A stretch of 64,000 nt of DNA from Rugosimonospora acidiphila. Lineage in GTDB: Bacteria > Actinomycetota > Actinomycetes > Mycobacteriales > Micromonosporaceae. How positions within the stretch are numbered: the stretch's first letter is position 1; each line of letters starts with the position of its first letter. Where the stretch lies: contig NZ_BAABJQ010000011.1 in the NCBI RefSeq assembly GCF_039543385.1, forward strand, positions 62,001-126,000, read 5' to 3'. Of this stretch, positions 43,975 through 52,077 are shown piece after piece. A model generated the notes under the pieces. That model did no database searches, was not told the origin of the DNA, and was given only the letters and a program-made list of their open reading frames with translations. Position numbers and translations under genes: made by a program.

Positions 43975-43993
43975 GACCTCGTGTGCACGGCGC

Positions 43994-44116
43994 GCGCTCA
44001 GCCCCCACCGCCTAGCACCGGCCGGTGCTCGGCGGCGCTCAGCCCCCACCGCCTAGCACCGGCCGGTGCTCGGCGGCGCTCAGCCCCCACCGCCTAGCAC
44101 CGGCCGGTGCTCGGCC
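43994..44116. repeat. 41-bp tandem repeat, three copies, each with a 16-bp palindrome
   Basis: Units start at 43994, 44035 and 44076. Each contains the perfect palindrome AGCACCGGCCGGTGCT. The unit nearest the minus-strand gene encodes its C-terminal residues (EHRPVLGGGG and stop), so the array consists of copies of a gene's 3' end. Because 41 is not a multiple of three, the copies fall in different frames. It lies between convergent genes and may act as a terminator cluster. Confidence 0.9.
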
Positions 44117-46140
44117 TGGTACCCGGGCTGCTCGGCGCGGCCGGTCAGCACCGGGCCGCCCGGGGTCTGTACCGCCCAGGCCTCCTCGTCGCTGACCACG
44201 CGGGACACGTCGTCGACCTCCTCCGGGTGCGCACCGGTGTCGGTCGCGGCCGAATCGGCGGCGTGCCGGTGCCGGGCGGCCAGCTCGGCCGGTCCGGCCT
44301 GCGGCGCCGCACCGGCCGCGTGCCGCGCGGCACGCAGCCCGCGCGGAATCTCCTCCAGCCGCTCGTCCGGTGCCCGGTCGCGGTGCCGGGCCGGGGAGCC
44401 GAGCACCGGCCGCAGCGCGCCCGGCTGGCCGGGCTCGCCGCCGAACGGTTCGTCCACCGGCGCCCCGGCGCCGGGAGTGCCCCGGCCGGGCTTGGCCGCC
44501 TTGAGCACGGACGGCGAGGTACCAGGCCGGGTCGGGCCCGTCCGGGGCGGCGGCTCGTCCTGGAACCCATTGGGTACGCCGTTGGTGCGCCGGCCGCCCA
44601 GCACGGACGCCGAGGCCGCGGTGCCGCGCTTGAACAGGTCCTCGTCGCCGAACGCCGGGGCGCCGGGCCGCTTGGCGTCGCCCGGCCCCTGCCCGGGCCG
44701 CGCCGTGCCGCGCCGCCCGGGTGAGCCCTCGGGCTCCTCGCCCTGGGGCGGCGCACTCGACCGTGGCCGGGACACCTGCGCGCGGCCCTGGCCGCCGGGC
44801 GGAGCTGACTCGTGCGCCCCCTCGGCGGCCGGCGGGCGCGGCATGCCCTGTTGCTTGCCGAGCACCCCCGACCTGGTGAGCGTGCCCCGCAGTCCGTTCG
44901 AGCCGGGGGGTGCGTTGACGCCGGACGTCGAGCGGTCGAACAGGCCAGGCCCCGAACCCGCTCCGGGCGGCGCGTTCCCCGTCAGGCCCGGCCCGGGCGG
45001 CGGAGTCAGCCCGAGCAGCAGCGCGGTGTTCGGGCTCAGCAGCGGGGAGCTGCCGGGCGGCGCGTCGGGCAGCGGTGCGGGCGTGTCCGCCGCGGGTGGC
45101 GGCTCCGGCGCTGGCGGCGGTGGGGGGTCCGCCGCCAGCTTGGTGAGCTGGTTCAGCGGATTGTCCGGTGGTGGTGGCGGGGCCGAGGCGTTGGGTGGGG
45201 GCGGCGGTGGCGCGGCCGATGCACCGGGCGGCGGAGGTGGCGGGGCGGCGCCCGCCCCACCGGGCGGCGGTGCGGGCGGGGGCGCCGCGCGGGGAGGGCC
45301 ACCGGGCGGCCTGCCGGGCGGCGGGACGGTCCTTCCCATCGGGTTGTCGATCACCGCGTTGGACGGCCCCTCGAAGCGGGTACCGCGCCCGTCCCCGATG
45401 TCGCCCTCCAACTGGGCGTAGTACTTCTGGGACAGCTCGTACGCGATGCCCTGCGCCTTCACGCTCCACTTGCGCCAGATGGCGGTCTGGTGCTCGTAGA
45501 TCTGACTTATCTTGTCGGCGACCGGCCCGGGCAGCTGCTTGCGCTGCGCCTCGGGGATCGCGGTCGGGTCGTACGTCCACTCCTGCAGGAGGCCGGCCTT
45601 GTCGGACTTGGACTCCTCGACGTAGCCCTCCCAGGCCAGGTCAATGTCGGCGTGCGCCTGCAGCACGGCATCCACCAGCGCGCGCAGTCCACGCACGTTC
45701 GCGTTGGCGGCGTCGGTCCACTGCTTGAGCGAGTAGAGCGTGGCGCCGGGGCCCCAACGCAGGAACTCGGTGGCGGCGGGCGACGACCAGCCGGCGAAAC
45801 CGTGGTCGTTGCCGCTGTGCAGCGCGTTGGCGTTGCTCGTGACGGCCTTCTGCACCGTGTCGAGCAGCTGGACGATCTTGACCCAGTAGTCGGCCAACGC
45901 GGAAATGCTGCCCGGCTGCTGCGCCTTGATGGTCGCCCTGATGTTCTCGATGTCGCGCATCGAGTCGGACAGCTTCTGTTCGTCGTAGTCGTACGGGTAC
46001 TTGAAGTTGCTGTCCGGTTTCGGGGTCGGCTTGTACTTGGCGGGCAGCTGCGTCTGCGTGTAGGTGCCGGTGTCGCCGGAGAAGCCGTGCTGGTAATCGT
46101 TGCCCTGGTACCCGAAGTTGTCGGCGCCGCTGTCACTCAC
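44080..46140 (-). CDS. Probable type VII secretion substrate, PPE/WXG-like with Pro-rich tail
   Basis: 686 residues from GTG 46140 (VSDSGADNFGYQG). The N-terminal 260 residues are helical and PPE-like: FAGWSSPAATEFLRWGPG carries a W-x-x-P style turn, followed by long helices (WTDAANANVRGLRALVDAVL, ADIDLAWEGYVEE). Residues 290-420 are proline-rich (PPPPPPG runs), and the rest is disordered and charged. Long WXG/PPE-like heads with Pro-rich tails are typical of ESX-exported or ESX-associated proteins in actinomycetes. It is the second gene of a pair, 52 bases after another substrate-like gene. Its last codons are part of the 41-bp repeat. Confidence 0.65.
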   Translation of the reverse strand: MSDSGADNFGYQGNDYQHGFSGDTGTYTQTQLPAKYKPTPKPDSNFKYPYDYDEQKLSDSMRDIENIRATIKAQQPGSISALADYWVKIVQLLDTVQKAVTSNANALHSGNDHGFAGWSSPAATEFLRWGPGATLYSLKQWTDAANANVRGLRALVDAVLQAHADIDLAWEGYVEESKSDKAGLLQEWTYDPTAIPEAQRKQLPGPVADKISQIYEHQTAIWRKWSVKAQGIAYELSQKYYAQLEGDIGDGRGTRFEGPSNAVIDNPMGRTVPPPGRPPGGPPRAAPPPAPPPGGAGAAPPPPPPGASAAPPPPPPNASAPPPPPDNPLNQLTKLAADPPPPPAPEPPPAADTPAPLPDAPPGSSPLLSPNTALLLGLTPPPGPGLTGNAPPGAGSGPGLFDRSTSGVNAPPGSNGLRGTLTRSGVLGKQQGMPRPPAAEGAHESAPPGGQGRAQVSRPRSSAPPQGEEPEGSPGRRGTARPGQGPGDAKRPGAPAFGDEDLFKRGTAASASVLGGRRTNGVPNGFQDEPPPRTGPTRPGTSPSVLKAAKPGRGTPGAGAPVDEPFGGEPGQPGALRPVLGSPARHRDRAPDERLEEIPRGLRAARHAAGAAPQAGPAELAARHRHAADSAATDTGAHPEEVDDVSRVVSDEEAWAVQTPGGPVLTGRAEQPGYQAEHRPVLGGGG

Positions 46141-46192
46141 GGTGCGGCCACCGCCGGCCGCGCCGCCGTGGTCCCGACCGAGGCCCGCGCCG

Positions 46193-47332
46193 TCACGTGA
46201 GCGCCCGCTGGGTGAAGGTGGTGTCCTTTTTGTCGGCCTGCGCCTTCGGGTCGTTGGCGCCCTTCTGGTCGCTGATGTCCCCGTCGTTGCCGCCCACGGC
46301 AAGCTTGTCGGTCTGCTTGGAGGTCTTGCCGCCCTTTTCCTGGGTGATCGTGGTGGTGTCCGTCTCGGTGCTGCCGTCCGGGTTCTGCGTCTTCACCGTG
46401 GTGCTGTTGGGCGTCTCCTTGCCCTTCTGGACGCTGCTCGACTTGGTGGTGGTCACCTTGGCGCCGGTCGAGTCGACCTTGGTGGTGGTGGACTGTCGCC
46501 CGGTCTCGTGGAACTCGCCGTTCTTGTTGGGCGCCTGGCTCACCACGGTGGTGGTGCCGCCCTTGGTGGTGGTGATTTCCCGGCTCGACGACTGGACATT
46601 GCCGTCCGCGCCGACGATGTAGGTGTCGCGGATGGTGGCTCCACCGCCGCCGCCGGACTCCTCGATGATGATCTTGCTGCCGTCCTGGTAGGTGATCGTC
46701 GTGTCCTTGATCCCGTTTGGTCCGGCCCACGTGACCGCCACCTTGCCGCCCAGCTGGTTCGGGTCGGAGGCGTAGTTGAGCGCTGGGGCGTTGGCGCCGG
46801 CCTTGCTGGCCTTGATGGCCTCTTTCTGCTCGTCCTGGGCCCAGGTCTCGCCGATCCGCTTGTCGAGACCTTCGGGCCGGCTCCCGCCCATTCCGAACGC
46901 GAAGTCGACGCCGTCGACCTTGATCACACTGTTGAGATCGTGCGCGCTCATGCCGTCGGTGAGGTGGTACGAGTCGGAGATGGTCTGCGCCGCGAACGCG
47001 GTGTTCTGCAGGCCGACGTGCAGGTCGTTCAGCATGCTCGTCAGGTCCTGGAAATTGCCGGTCGAGTAAACGGCGGCCAGCTCCCCCTCAGGGAGCTGAT
47101 TCATGCCGCCGCTGCGGAAGGCTTCGTTGATGAGCTCCGGAATCTGGAACAGCGCCATGACCGCCGGTTGCAGGTCCTGCGCCGCGGTGAACATGTTCAA
47201 CGCGTACGCCGCGATGCTGCCGAAGTCGGCCTTGATGGTCTGGTAGCTCGACAGCCATTTCTCCGAGCCCGTGTTCGTCTGGGTCTGGCCGGCATACGGC
47301 TCGGAAGAGGTATCCGGCGGTTCCAGACTCAC
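46193..47332 (-). CDS. Probable secreted helical protein with Thr-rich repetitive C-terminus
   Basis: 379 residues from GTG 47332, with GGAGCGCAG upstream. The first 170 residues are helical (TIKADFGSIAAYALNMFTAA, FQDLTSMLNDLHVGLQNTAF), resembling the heads of type VII substrates without a clear WXG. The segment VAVTWAGPNGIKDTTITYQD begins a region of short beta-like repeats, rich in Thr/Lys/Ser (TTTKGGTTTVV, STTTKVDSTGAKVTTTKSSS). No signal peptide is present. It heads a two-gene unit with the Pro-rich PPE-like gene, and both probably leave the cell by the same route. Confidence 0.6.
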   Translation of the reverse strand: MSLEPPDTSSEPYAGQTQTNTGSEKWLSSYQTIKADFGSIAAYALNMFTAAQDLQPAVMALFQIPELINEAFRSGGMNQLPEGELAAVYSTGNFQDLTSMLNDLHVGLQNTAFAAQTISDSYHLTDGMSAHDLNSVIKVDGVDFAFGMGGSRPEGLDKRIGETWAQDEQKEAIKASKAGANAPALNYASDPNQLGGKVAVTWAGPNGIKDTTITYQDGSKIIIEESGGGGGATIRDTYIVGADGNVQSSSREITTTKGGTTTVVSQAPNKNGEFHETGRQSTTTKVDSTGAKVTTTKSSSVQKGKETPNSTTVKTQNPDGSTETDTTTITQEKGGKTSKQTDKLAVGGNDGDISDQKGANDPKAQADKKDTTFTQRALT

Positions 47333-47534
47333 CTGCGCTCCTCGGTTCCCCGTTCGTGCTTGCCGTGCGGCGCGCCGATGATCACGGCGTGCCACGTCAG
47401 CGTAGCCGGCCGGGCACACCCGCCGGTAGGCGCCGACGTGGCCGGGCGCCGAGCCCGGGCGACGAAGCTGGTGGGAGGCGCTGAGCTAAGGTGGGCCGGT
47501 CCAGGGGAGGTCGACGGCCGGCGAGGAGGGTGGC

Positions 47535-48785
47535 ATGACCGCCAGCGCCGAGCCGACGTGGACTCCCGCGAACGACACCGAGCGCGCGATGGCCGACGCG
47601 CTGCGCGACGGGGACACCACCGCGTACTTCCGGGCGCTGATGGGCGCCACGCTGTACCTGCCCGGCTTCACCGGCCCCGACGAACCGCGGGTGGTTACCA
47701 CCACCGCGGGAGACCAGACCTATCTGCTCACCTTCACCTCGCCGGAGAGCCTGGCCGCGACCCTCACCGGGATCGACGGGTACCGCACCATCCGCTACGC
47801 GGAGCTGGCCGAGGACTGGCCGAATCCCCAGTGGCAACTCGCGGTCGACCCCGGCCTGCCGATCCAGGGGTACATGCCCTTCGGGGCACCGGTGGACGGC
47901 GCAGCCGGGGGGATCGAGGCGGCTCCGGTGTACGCGGGCGACCTGGATGAGCTGGTGCCGGTCAACGACACCGAGCGCGCCATTGTGGACGCGCTGGATG
48001 CCGGGGACACCGAGGGGCTGATCGGCGCCCTGGTGACCGGCGAGGTGCACGTGCCCGTGCTGCCGGACGGCCAGTGGCTGCGCTGGCCGGCGCCGCGGGC
48101 GACGATAGCGGTGTTCACCGCGCCGGAGCGGGTGCCGGACGGCCTGCCCACGAAGCCGATCGCGCTGCTGGACCTGGTGCTGGACTGGCCAGGGCCCTCC
48201 GTCGCGCTGATGGTCGCCCCGGGCACGTCGATCGAATTGGACCTTCCGGGCGAGCACGTGCTCGGCTTCATCGGCTGGGCCGACGAGCTGGTCGGCGCGG
48301 CTTCGACGGGGGTATCGGAACCGGATGCGTCGCCGGTGCCGGCGGGGCCTGTGCCGGTGCGGCCCGGCGAGCGGCGGCTGATGATGCTGCAGAAGTTGGT
48401 GCCACCCGACCTGGTCGACTGGTACCTCAACGGGCACGGCCACCTCGTCAGCGGCGCGGTGTGCGCCCACGACGAGGTCAGCGACCTGGAGACACCGGCG
48501 CGGCTGTACGCCGCTGTTGGGCTCGGCGAGCCGTTCCGGCCCGACGACCGTGAGGTGCACGCGATCCGGTGGCTCGCGCCCTGCCCCGACCTGCATCCGC
48601 CGGCCCGCCGGCCCGCGACGGTGACGCTGCTGCACAGCCACGCGGCGGTGCTACCGCACGGTGCCCAGTTCTTCCGGATCGACGCGGCCGGCCGGACTAC
48701 CCCGGTGGCCAGCTACGACGCCGACACCCAGCGCTGGGTGCGGACCCCGGACGCGGGGCTGCTGCGGGCGGCCCTCGGCTCATGA
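47535..48785 (+). CDS. SseB-like protein with two SseB units (split form)
   Basis: 416 residues. Two SseB-like units are visible: residues 1-120 (TYLLTFTSPESLAATL, WPNPQWQLAVDPGLPIQGYMP) and about 135-240 (ATIAVFTAPERVPDGL, GPSVALMVAPGTSIELDLPG). A third domain (about 275-416, LQKLVPPDLVDWYLNG to ADTQRWVRT) matches the second domain of the fused protein at 42588. The stop overlaps the next gene by four bases (ATGA), and that gene encodes the fourth domain. TAAGGT near 47493 could be a -10 element. Divergent from the substrate pair. Confidence 0.7.
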   Translation: MTASAEPTWTPANDTERAMADALRDGDTTAYFRALMGATLYLPGFTGPDEPRVVTTTAGDQTYLLTFTSPESLAATLTGIDGYRTIRYAELAEDWPNPQWQLAVDPGLPIQGYMPFGAPVDGAAGGIEAAPVYAGDLDELVPVNDTERAIVDALDAGDTEGLIGALVTGEVHVPVLPDGQWLRWPAPRATIAVFTAPERVPDGLPTKPIALLDLVLDWPGPSVALMVAPGTSIELDLPGEHVLGFIGWADELVGAASTGVSEPDASPVPAGPVPVRPGERRLMMLQKLVPPDLVDWYLNGHGHLVSGAVCAHDEVSDLETPARLYAAVGLGEPFRPDDREVHAIRWLAPCPDLHPPARRPATVTLLHSHAAVLPHGAQFFRIDAAGRTTPVASYDADTQRWVRTPDAGLLRAALGS

Positions 48786-49168
48786 GCGTCAACGGCTACT
48801 GGGCGAGCTGGCGCGGCCGGGATTACCCGGCCAGCCCGGACGGCGCGCTGATCCGGCTGTACACCGACCGGCCCGAGCCGGGCTTCGAGCCGGTCGGGCC
48901 GGACCGGTACCGGCGGCTGATGCCGGCGGAGGAGGCCGAGTGGTTCGGGTACCGGCGCACTGTGGCGACGCTGCGCGGTGAGCCGGTCGTACTCCTGGAT
49001 GAGCGGGACGACCCCGCGGGCGCGCGGGTGCTGGTCGAGTACCTCGGGGATCTGCCGGACGGGCCGCCCTGGTGGCCACCTCAGCGCTCCGAGCCGGGCG
49101 TGTACCGGGCCTGGGTCGCGGCGGCGGAGCTGCGCGACCGCACGGAGCAGCGGCTCCAGGCGGGCTGA
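48782..49168 (+). CDS. Small protein equal to the C-terminal domain of the fused SseB paralogue
   Basis: 128 residues (MSVNGYWASWRGRDYPASPDG to WVAAAELRDRTEQR), translationally coupled to the SseB gene through an ATGA overlap. It is clearly homologous to the last 125 residues of the protein encoded at 42588-43949: both share GRDY.A.PDGALIRLYT, EPGFE, RYRR.(M/I)PA, AEWFGY.RTVA.LRGEPVVLL and EYLGDLP. The fused form shows that this protein works with the SseB part. Fold and activity are unknown. Confidence 0.7.
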   Translation: MSVNGYWASWRGRDYPASPDGALIRLYTDRPEPGFEPVGPDRYRRLMPAEEAEWFGYRRTVATLRGEPVVLLDERDDPAGARVLVEYLGDLPDGPPWWPPQRSEPGVYRAWVAAAELRDRTEQRLQAG

Positions 49169-49199
49169 ACTCGCCGCGACGGCGGTCTTCGGCGGGCTG

Positions 49200-49219
49200 G
49201 CCTCGGCGCGGCCCGAGGC
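49200..49219. terminator. Short hairpin between convergent genes
   Basis: GCCTCGG and CCGAGGC form a 7-bp stem with a six-base loop between the stop at 49168 and the minus-strand gene ending at 49252. The hairpin is weak, but it lies in the right place for a terminator. Confidence 0.35.
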
Positions 49220-49251
49220 GTTGCCGTGGTGCGCCCGCCCGCGCGCCGACC

Positions 49252-50310
49252 TCAGGCGGATCCGGCCGCCGCCTCGCCGACCGGCTCACCCACCCGGCCG
49301 AGCCACTGCGGCCGGCGCGACCGGGGCAGCGCCGCGCCCGCGTCCGGTTCGGCGATCAGCCGTGCGCGTCCCGATTCCAGCCGCGCCTGCGTGATCCGGC
49401 GCAGCCGGACCGGAACCGTGGACAGCTGGTCCACGAAGGCCGGCCAGTCGTCGGCGCACCGGATCAGCAGGTCGCGGCAGATCACGGCCGGCGAGTACCG
49501 GTCGTCGTCGCGAGGGTCGTCGTCGTCCCAGTACCACACCGAGCCGGCCCCCTCGCCGCGCAGCTTGATGGCGAGCAGGCCGCCCTGCACCGGCCCGACG
49601 GCGAGGTAGTCGCCGGTGAAGCGGTCGGCGAACCAGACCCGGGCGTGCGTCAGGTCGCGGGTGCGATCGGCCTCGGCCAGCCCGAACAGCGGCTGGTCGA
49701 CCAGGAACCCGGCGCTGGGATGCACGGCCGGCGCGGACGGCACGCCACCGTTGGTGGCCAGCAGGAAATCGCGGTACCCATGGGGCAGCCGCGTGCCCAG
49801 CCAGCCCTCCAGCTTGCTCATCGCCTCCCGCGACACGGGGCGCGCCGCGCGGAACCGCACCTGCCCCTCGGGGGCGGCCAGCGGCAGCCCCCGTCCGGCC
49901 GCCGGCCTCATCGCCCCGACCCCGCCCCGGTGGCGGAACGCCGCGTGCAGCTCGGCGGGGACCAGGGCGAGCCGCCGCTCCGCGCCGGAGTGCGCCCACA
50001 CCCAGCCGGCCGGCGTGCCGCCCCGCACCGTCTCCCCGTCCGCCGGTGGCGCGTCGGCGCGCCCGGTCGCGGCCAGGGCGTCGGACAGCAGCCGGTTCGC
50101 CACGAGCACGTCGACCAGCCGCGCCTCGTCGGCCGCCATTCCGGCCGGGACCGGTGGCAGGCGCACCATCGCCGACGCGTACGGCTGCCAGTCCGGGTAC
50201 CCGCGCTGGGTGACGTAGACGCCGTAGCGGTAGCGCAGGCGCAGCACCGGGGAGCGCAGGTGCACGATCCGGCCGGCGAGCGACGAGCCGACCGGTACCT
50301 GATCGGTCAT
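49252..50310 (-). CDS. SUKH (SMI1/KNR4) domain-containing protein
   Basis: 352 residues, cytoplasmic; ATG 50310 with GGAAG upstream. The C-terminal half carries the SUKH pattern: LEGWLGTRLPHGYRDFLLAT then NGG, a later LFGLAEAD segment, and a WYWDDDD stretch followed by ICRDLLIRCADDWPAFVDQL. SUKH domains are common immunity proteins for polymorphic toxins but also occur elsewhere. The N-terminal 150 residues are not recognised. The location 1.8 kb from a giant WXG-headed protein gene makes an immunity role plausible but unproven, and it is on the opposite strand. Confidence 0.65.
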   Translation of the reverse strand: MTDQVPVGSSLAGRIVHLRSPVLRLRYRYGVYVTQRGYPDWQPYASAMVRLPPVPAGMAADEARLVDVLVANRLLSDALAATGRADAPPADGETVRGGTPAGWVWAHSGAERRLALVPAELHAAFRHRGGVGAMRPAAGRGLPLAAPEGQVRFRAARPVSREAMSKLEGWLGTRLPHGYRDFLLATNGGVPSAPAVHPSAGFLVDQPLFGLAEADRTRDLTHARVWFADRFTGDYLAVGPVQGGLLAIKLRGEGAGSVWYWDDDDPRDDDRYSPAVICRDLLIRCADDWPAFVDQLSTVPVRLRRITQARLESGRARLIAEPDAGAALPRSRRPQWLGRVGEPVGEAAAGSA

Positions 50311-50495
50311 GCCCACACGCTTCCTCGTCCCCGTTCGAGCAGTCTGTTCGCGTCATCGGCGGGCGGCTTCGCACCGCGTCCGGAAGCGAGGGTAGCCGCC
50401 GGGTCCGGGGTGACGACAGGGCGCCCGGCCCTATCCGCGCATATGCCGTCTATCCTCTTCAGGGCCGGGACGGTACGGGGAGGTCGAGCGTTCCT

Positions 50496-51161
50496 ATGCA
50501 GGCGGACCGAATCGCCGGGGCGATACAACGCTTCGTGATGCACCCGGAGGAGCGGGTGACCAAGGTCTACGACCTGCGCGAGCGTGTCGTGGTCCTCGCC
50601 GACGACGTGCGGTACGAGGCCTTTCCGGCGCGGTGGCGGATCCAGGATGAGGCGTGGGTGGATGACGCGCTGTTGGTGTTCACCTCGCTCGGTGTCACGC
50701 ATCTGGAGCTGTACTACGGATTGTTGTTCGAGCGCGACGGCGGGGAGCATTTTCTCAACGACCGGGTCGTGCTCGCGGGCCTCGGAGCCAGGCTGGCCAC
50801 CGGCCTCGACCCGCTGGCCTACGCGGAGCTCCTGGCGGCGCTCTACACCGACGACAAGGGAGAGCGCGCCGTACATCGCAGCGGCCGTCCGGGATACCTC
50901 ATCGACGAGCCGGAGGAGTTCTGGTCGCGGTACCCGGAGGTCGACCCGGGGCTGATCAGCGCTCCCGTGGTGCGCCGCGAGGGTGACACGACCGTGCTGG
51001 AGTTCCTGTCCTCTCGCCGGCACCCGGTGGGGCTCACGCTCCTGCTCGACGTGGTGGCGTGGACCGTCACCGTCCCGGACGGTGGGCCGGCCACCTGGAC
51101 GCGCCGGTCGGTGGTGCGGCGGCAGCCACTGCGACCGCGCCGCGCTTCCCCACGGTCGTGA
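50496..51161 (+). CDS. Hypothetical protein upstream of the giant-toxin operon
   Basis: 221 residues, not recognised. It is a soluble mixed alpha/beta protein with acidic segments (RERVVVLADDVRYEAFPARW, VTHLELYYGLLFERDGG, LIDEPEEFWSRYPEVDPG). No signal peptide or membrane helix is seen. It is on the same strand as the EbfC-like gene, 160 bases upstream of it, and could be an accessory or immunity factor of that operon. This is inference from position. Confidence 0.55.
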   Translation: MQADRIAGAIQRFVMHPEERVTKVYDLRERVVVLADDVRYEAFPARWRIQDEAWVDDALLVFTSLGVTHLELYYGLLFERDGGEHFLNDRVVLAGLGARLATGLDPLAYAELLAALYTDDKGERAVHRSGRPGYLIDEPEEFWSRYPEVDPGLISAPVVRREGDTTVLEFLSSRRHPVGLTLLLDVVAWTVTVPDGGPATWTRRSVVRRQPLRPRRASPRS

Positions 51162-51223
51162 GGCAGACACGCCAGCGCCCGAGGCGGCGGCACTCGCTCC
51201 ACCCGGGCCGGTTGACCTTGCGC

Positions 51224-51252
51224 GAACCGATCATGCTGGGCTTAGCTAGGCT
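51224..51252 (+). promoter_or_regulatory. Possible promoter of the giant-protein operon
   Basis: GAACCG (51224-51229) and TAGGCT (51247-51252) are separated by 17 bases and lie 70 bases before the EbfC-like gene. TAGGCT is a good actinobacterial -10 match, and GAACC resembles ECF-type -35 elements. Not verified. Confidence 0.3.
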
Positions 51253-51321
51253 GCGGCGCAATGCCGACCGGCGACCGCCCGGGCATTCGTCGTGGCAGCA
51301 CGGTGACCGAGAGGAACGACG

Positions 51322-51738
51322 ATGATTGAGCGGCCGGACTGGGGCGCGGTGTACGCCCAGTTCGACGACCTGCGCCGGGCGATCGACGGGTTCGACGAGA
51401 CCCAGCGCAAGATGATGAAGATCACGGGTACCGCCTGGTCGCAGGATCGTCTCATCAAGGCGGTGGTCGGTCCCCGGGGCCAGCTCATCGAGCTCGACAT
51501 CGACCCCAAAATCTACCGACGGCCCGACTCGAAGGCTCTCGCCGCGAGCGTCGTGGCCACGGTGCGTGCCGCGGTCGATGACGCGAACCGGCGCAGCCGC
51601 GAACTGCTCGACGAAAAGATCCCGAGCGACATGCGGATGAACAATCTCGGCCCACTCAACATCAGGAAGCTGATGGAGACCCACGACAGTGAGCTGTCGC
51701 GCGAGGAGGAGGACGGCGATGAGTCAGCCGACCGTTAG
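51322..51738 (+). CDS. YbaB/EbfC-family protein (type VII-associated)
   Basis: 138 residues with the YbaB/EbfC core: IDGFDETQRKMMKITGTAWS, IKAVVGPRGQLIELDIDPKI and ALAASVVATVRAAVDDANRR. Classical EbfC proteins bind DNA, but in actinobacteria divergent members sit beside WXG100-type toxin genes, where EspL-like roles in substrate handling are proposed. Here it is the first gene of an operon with a 110-residue protein (20-base overlap) and the giant WXG-headed protein. GAGAGGAACG precedes the ATG. Confidence 0.8.
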   Translation: MIERPDWGAVYAQFDDLRRAIDGFDETQRKMMKITGTAWSQDRLIKAVVGPRGQLIELDIDPKIYRRPDSKALAASVVATVRAAVDDANRRSRELLDEKIPSDMRMNNLGPLNIRKLMETHDSELSREEEDGDESADR

Positions 51739-52051
51739 CGTCACAAATGGTGGACCCGACGAGGCCATCAACCTCGCCATGCGCATCGTCGATTTCGGTA
51801 GCGAACTCACGGAGCTGACCAACAAGCTGATCGACGACATTAAGCAGGTCGAGGAGCAGCACCCGGAGGGCCACGACGACGATTACGCCAGCGCGTACCG
51901 CCAGGGGTATGTGAAGCCCGCCGACCAGACCCAGAAGGGGGCCGTCGACGCTGGGCAGACGGTTTCGCAGTCCGGACTCGACGTCGTCAACACGTTCGCC
52001 AAGGTCGGTGCCACCGACACGAGCGGCGGCGACTCGATCCGCTCGGTCTGA
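51719..52051 (+). CDS. Small acidic protein between EbfC-like and giant protein genes
   Basis: 110 residues. The N-terminal half is helical (NLAMRIVDFGSELTELTNKL then IDDIKQVEEQ) and acidic; the C-terminal half is polar. It lacks a W-x-G motif, but its size and place fit a small type VII partner or chaperone. Its start overlaps the EbfC-like gene by 20 bases, and the giant gene begins 26 bases after its stop, so all three are likely translated from one message. Confidence 0.65.
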   Translation: MSQPTVSVTNGGPDEAINLAMRIVDFGSELTELTNKLIDDIKQVEEQHPEGHDDDYASAYRQGYVKPADQTQKGAVDAGQTVSQSGLDVVNTFAKVGATDTSGGDSIRSV

Positions 52052-52077
52052 GTCCGCGGGAACGGGGGAAGAACAGG

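Noticed and set aside
44039..45580. Minus-strand 513-codon frame ending with the same HRPVLGGGG residues
   Set aside because: The shared ending arises because the 41-bp repeat falls in different frames. The rest is Arg/Ala-rich, and the overlapping PPE-like frame has the proper head domain.
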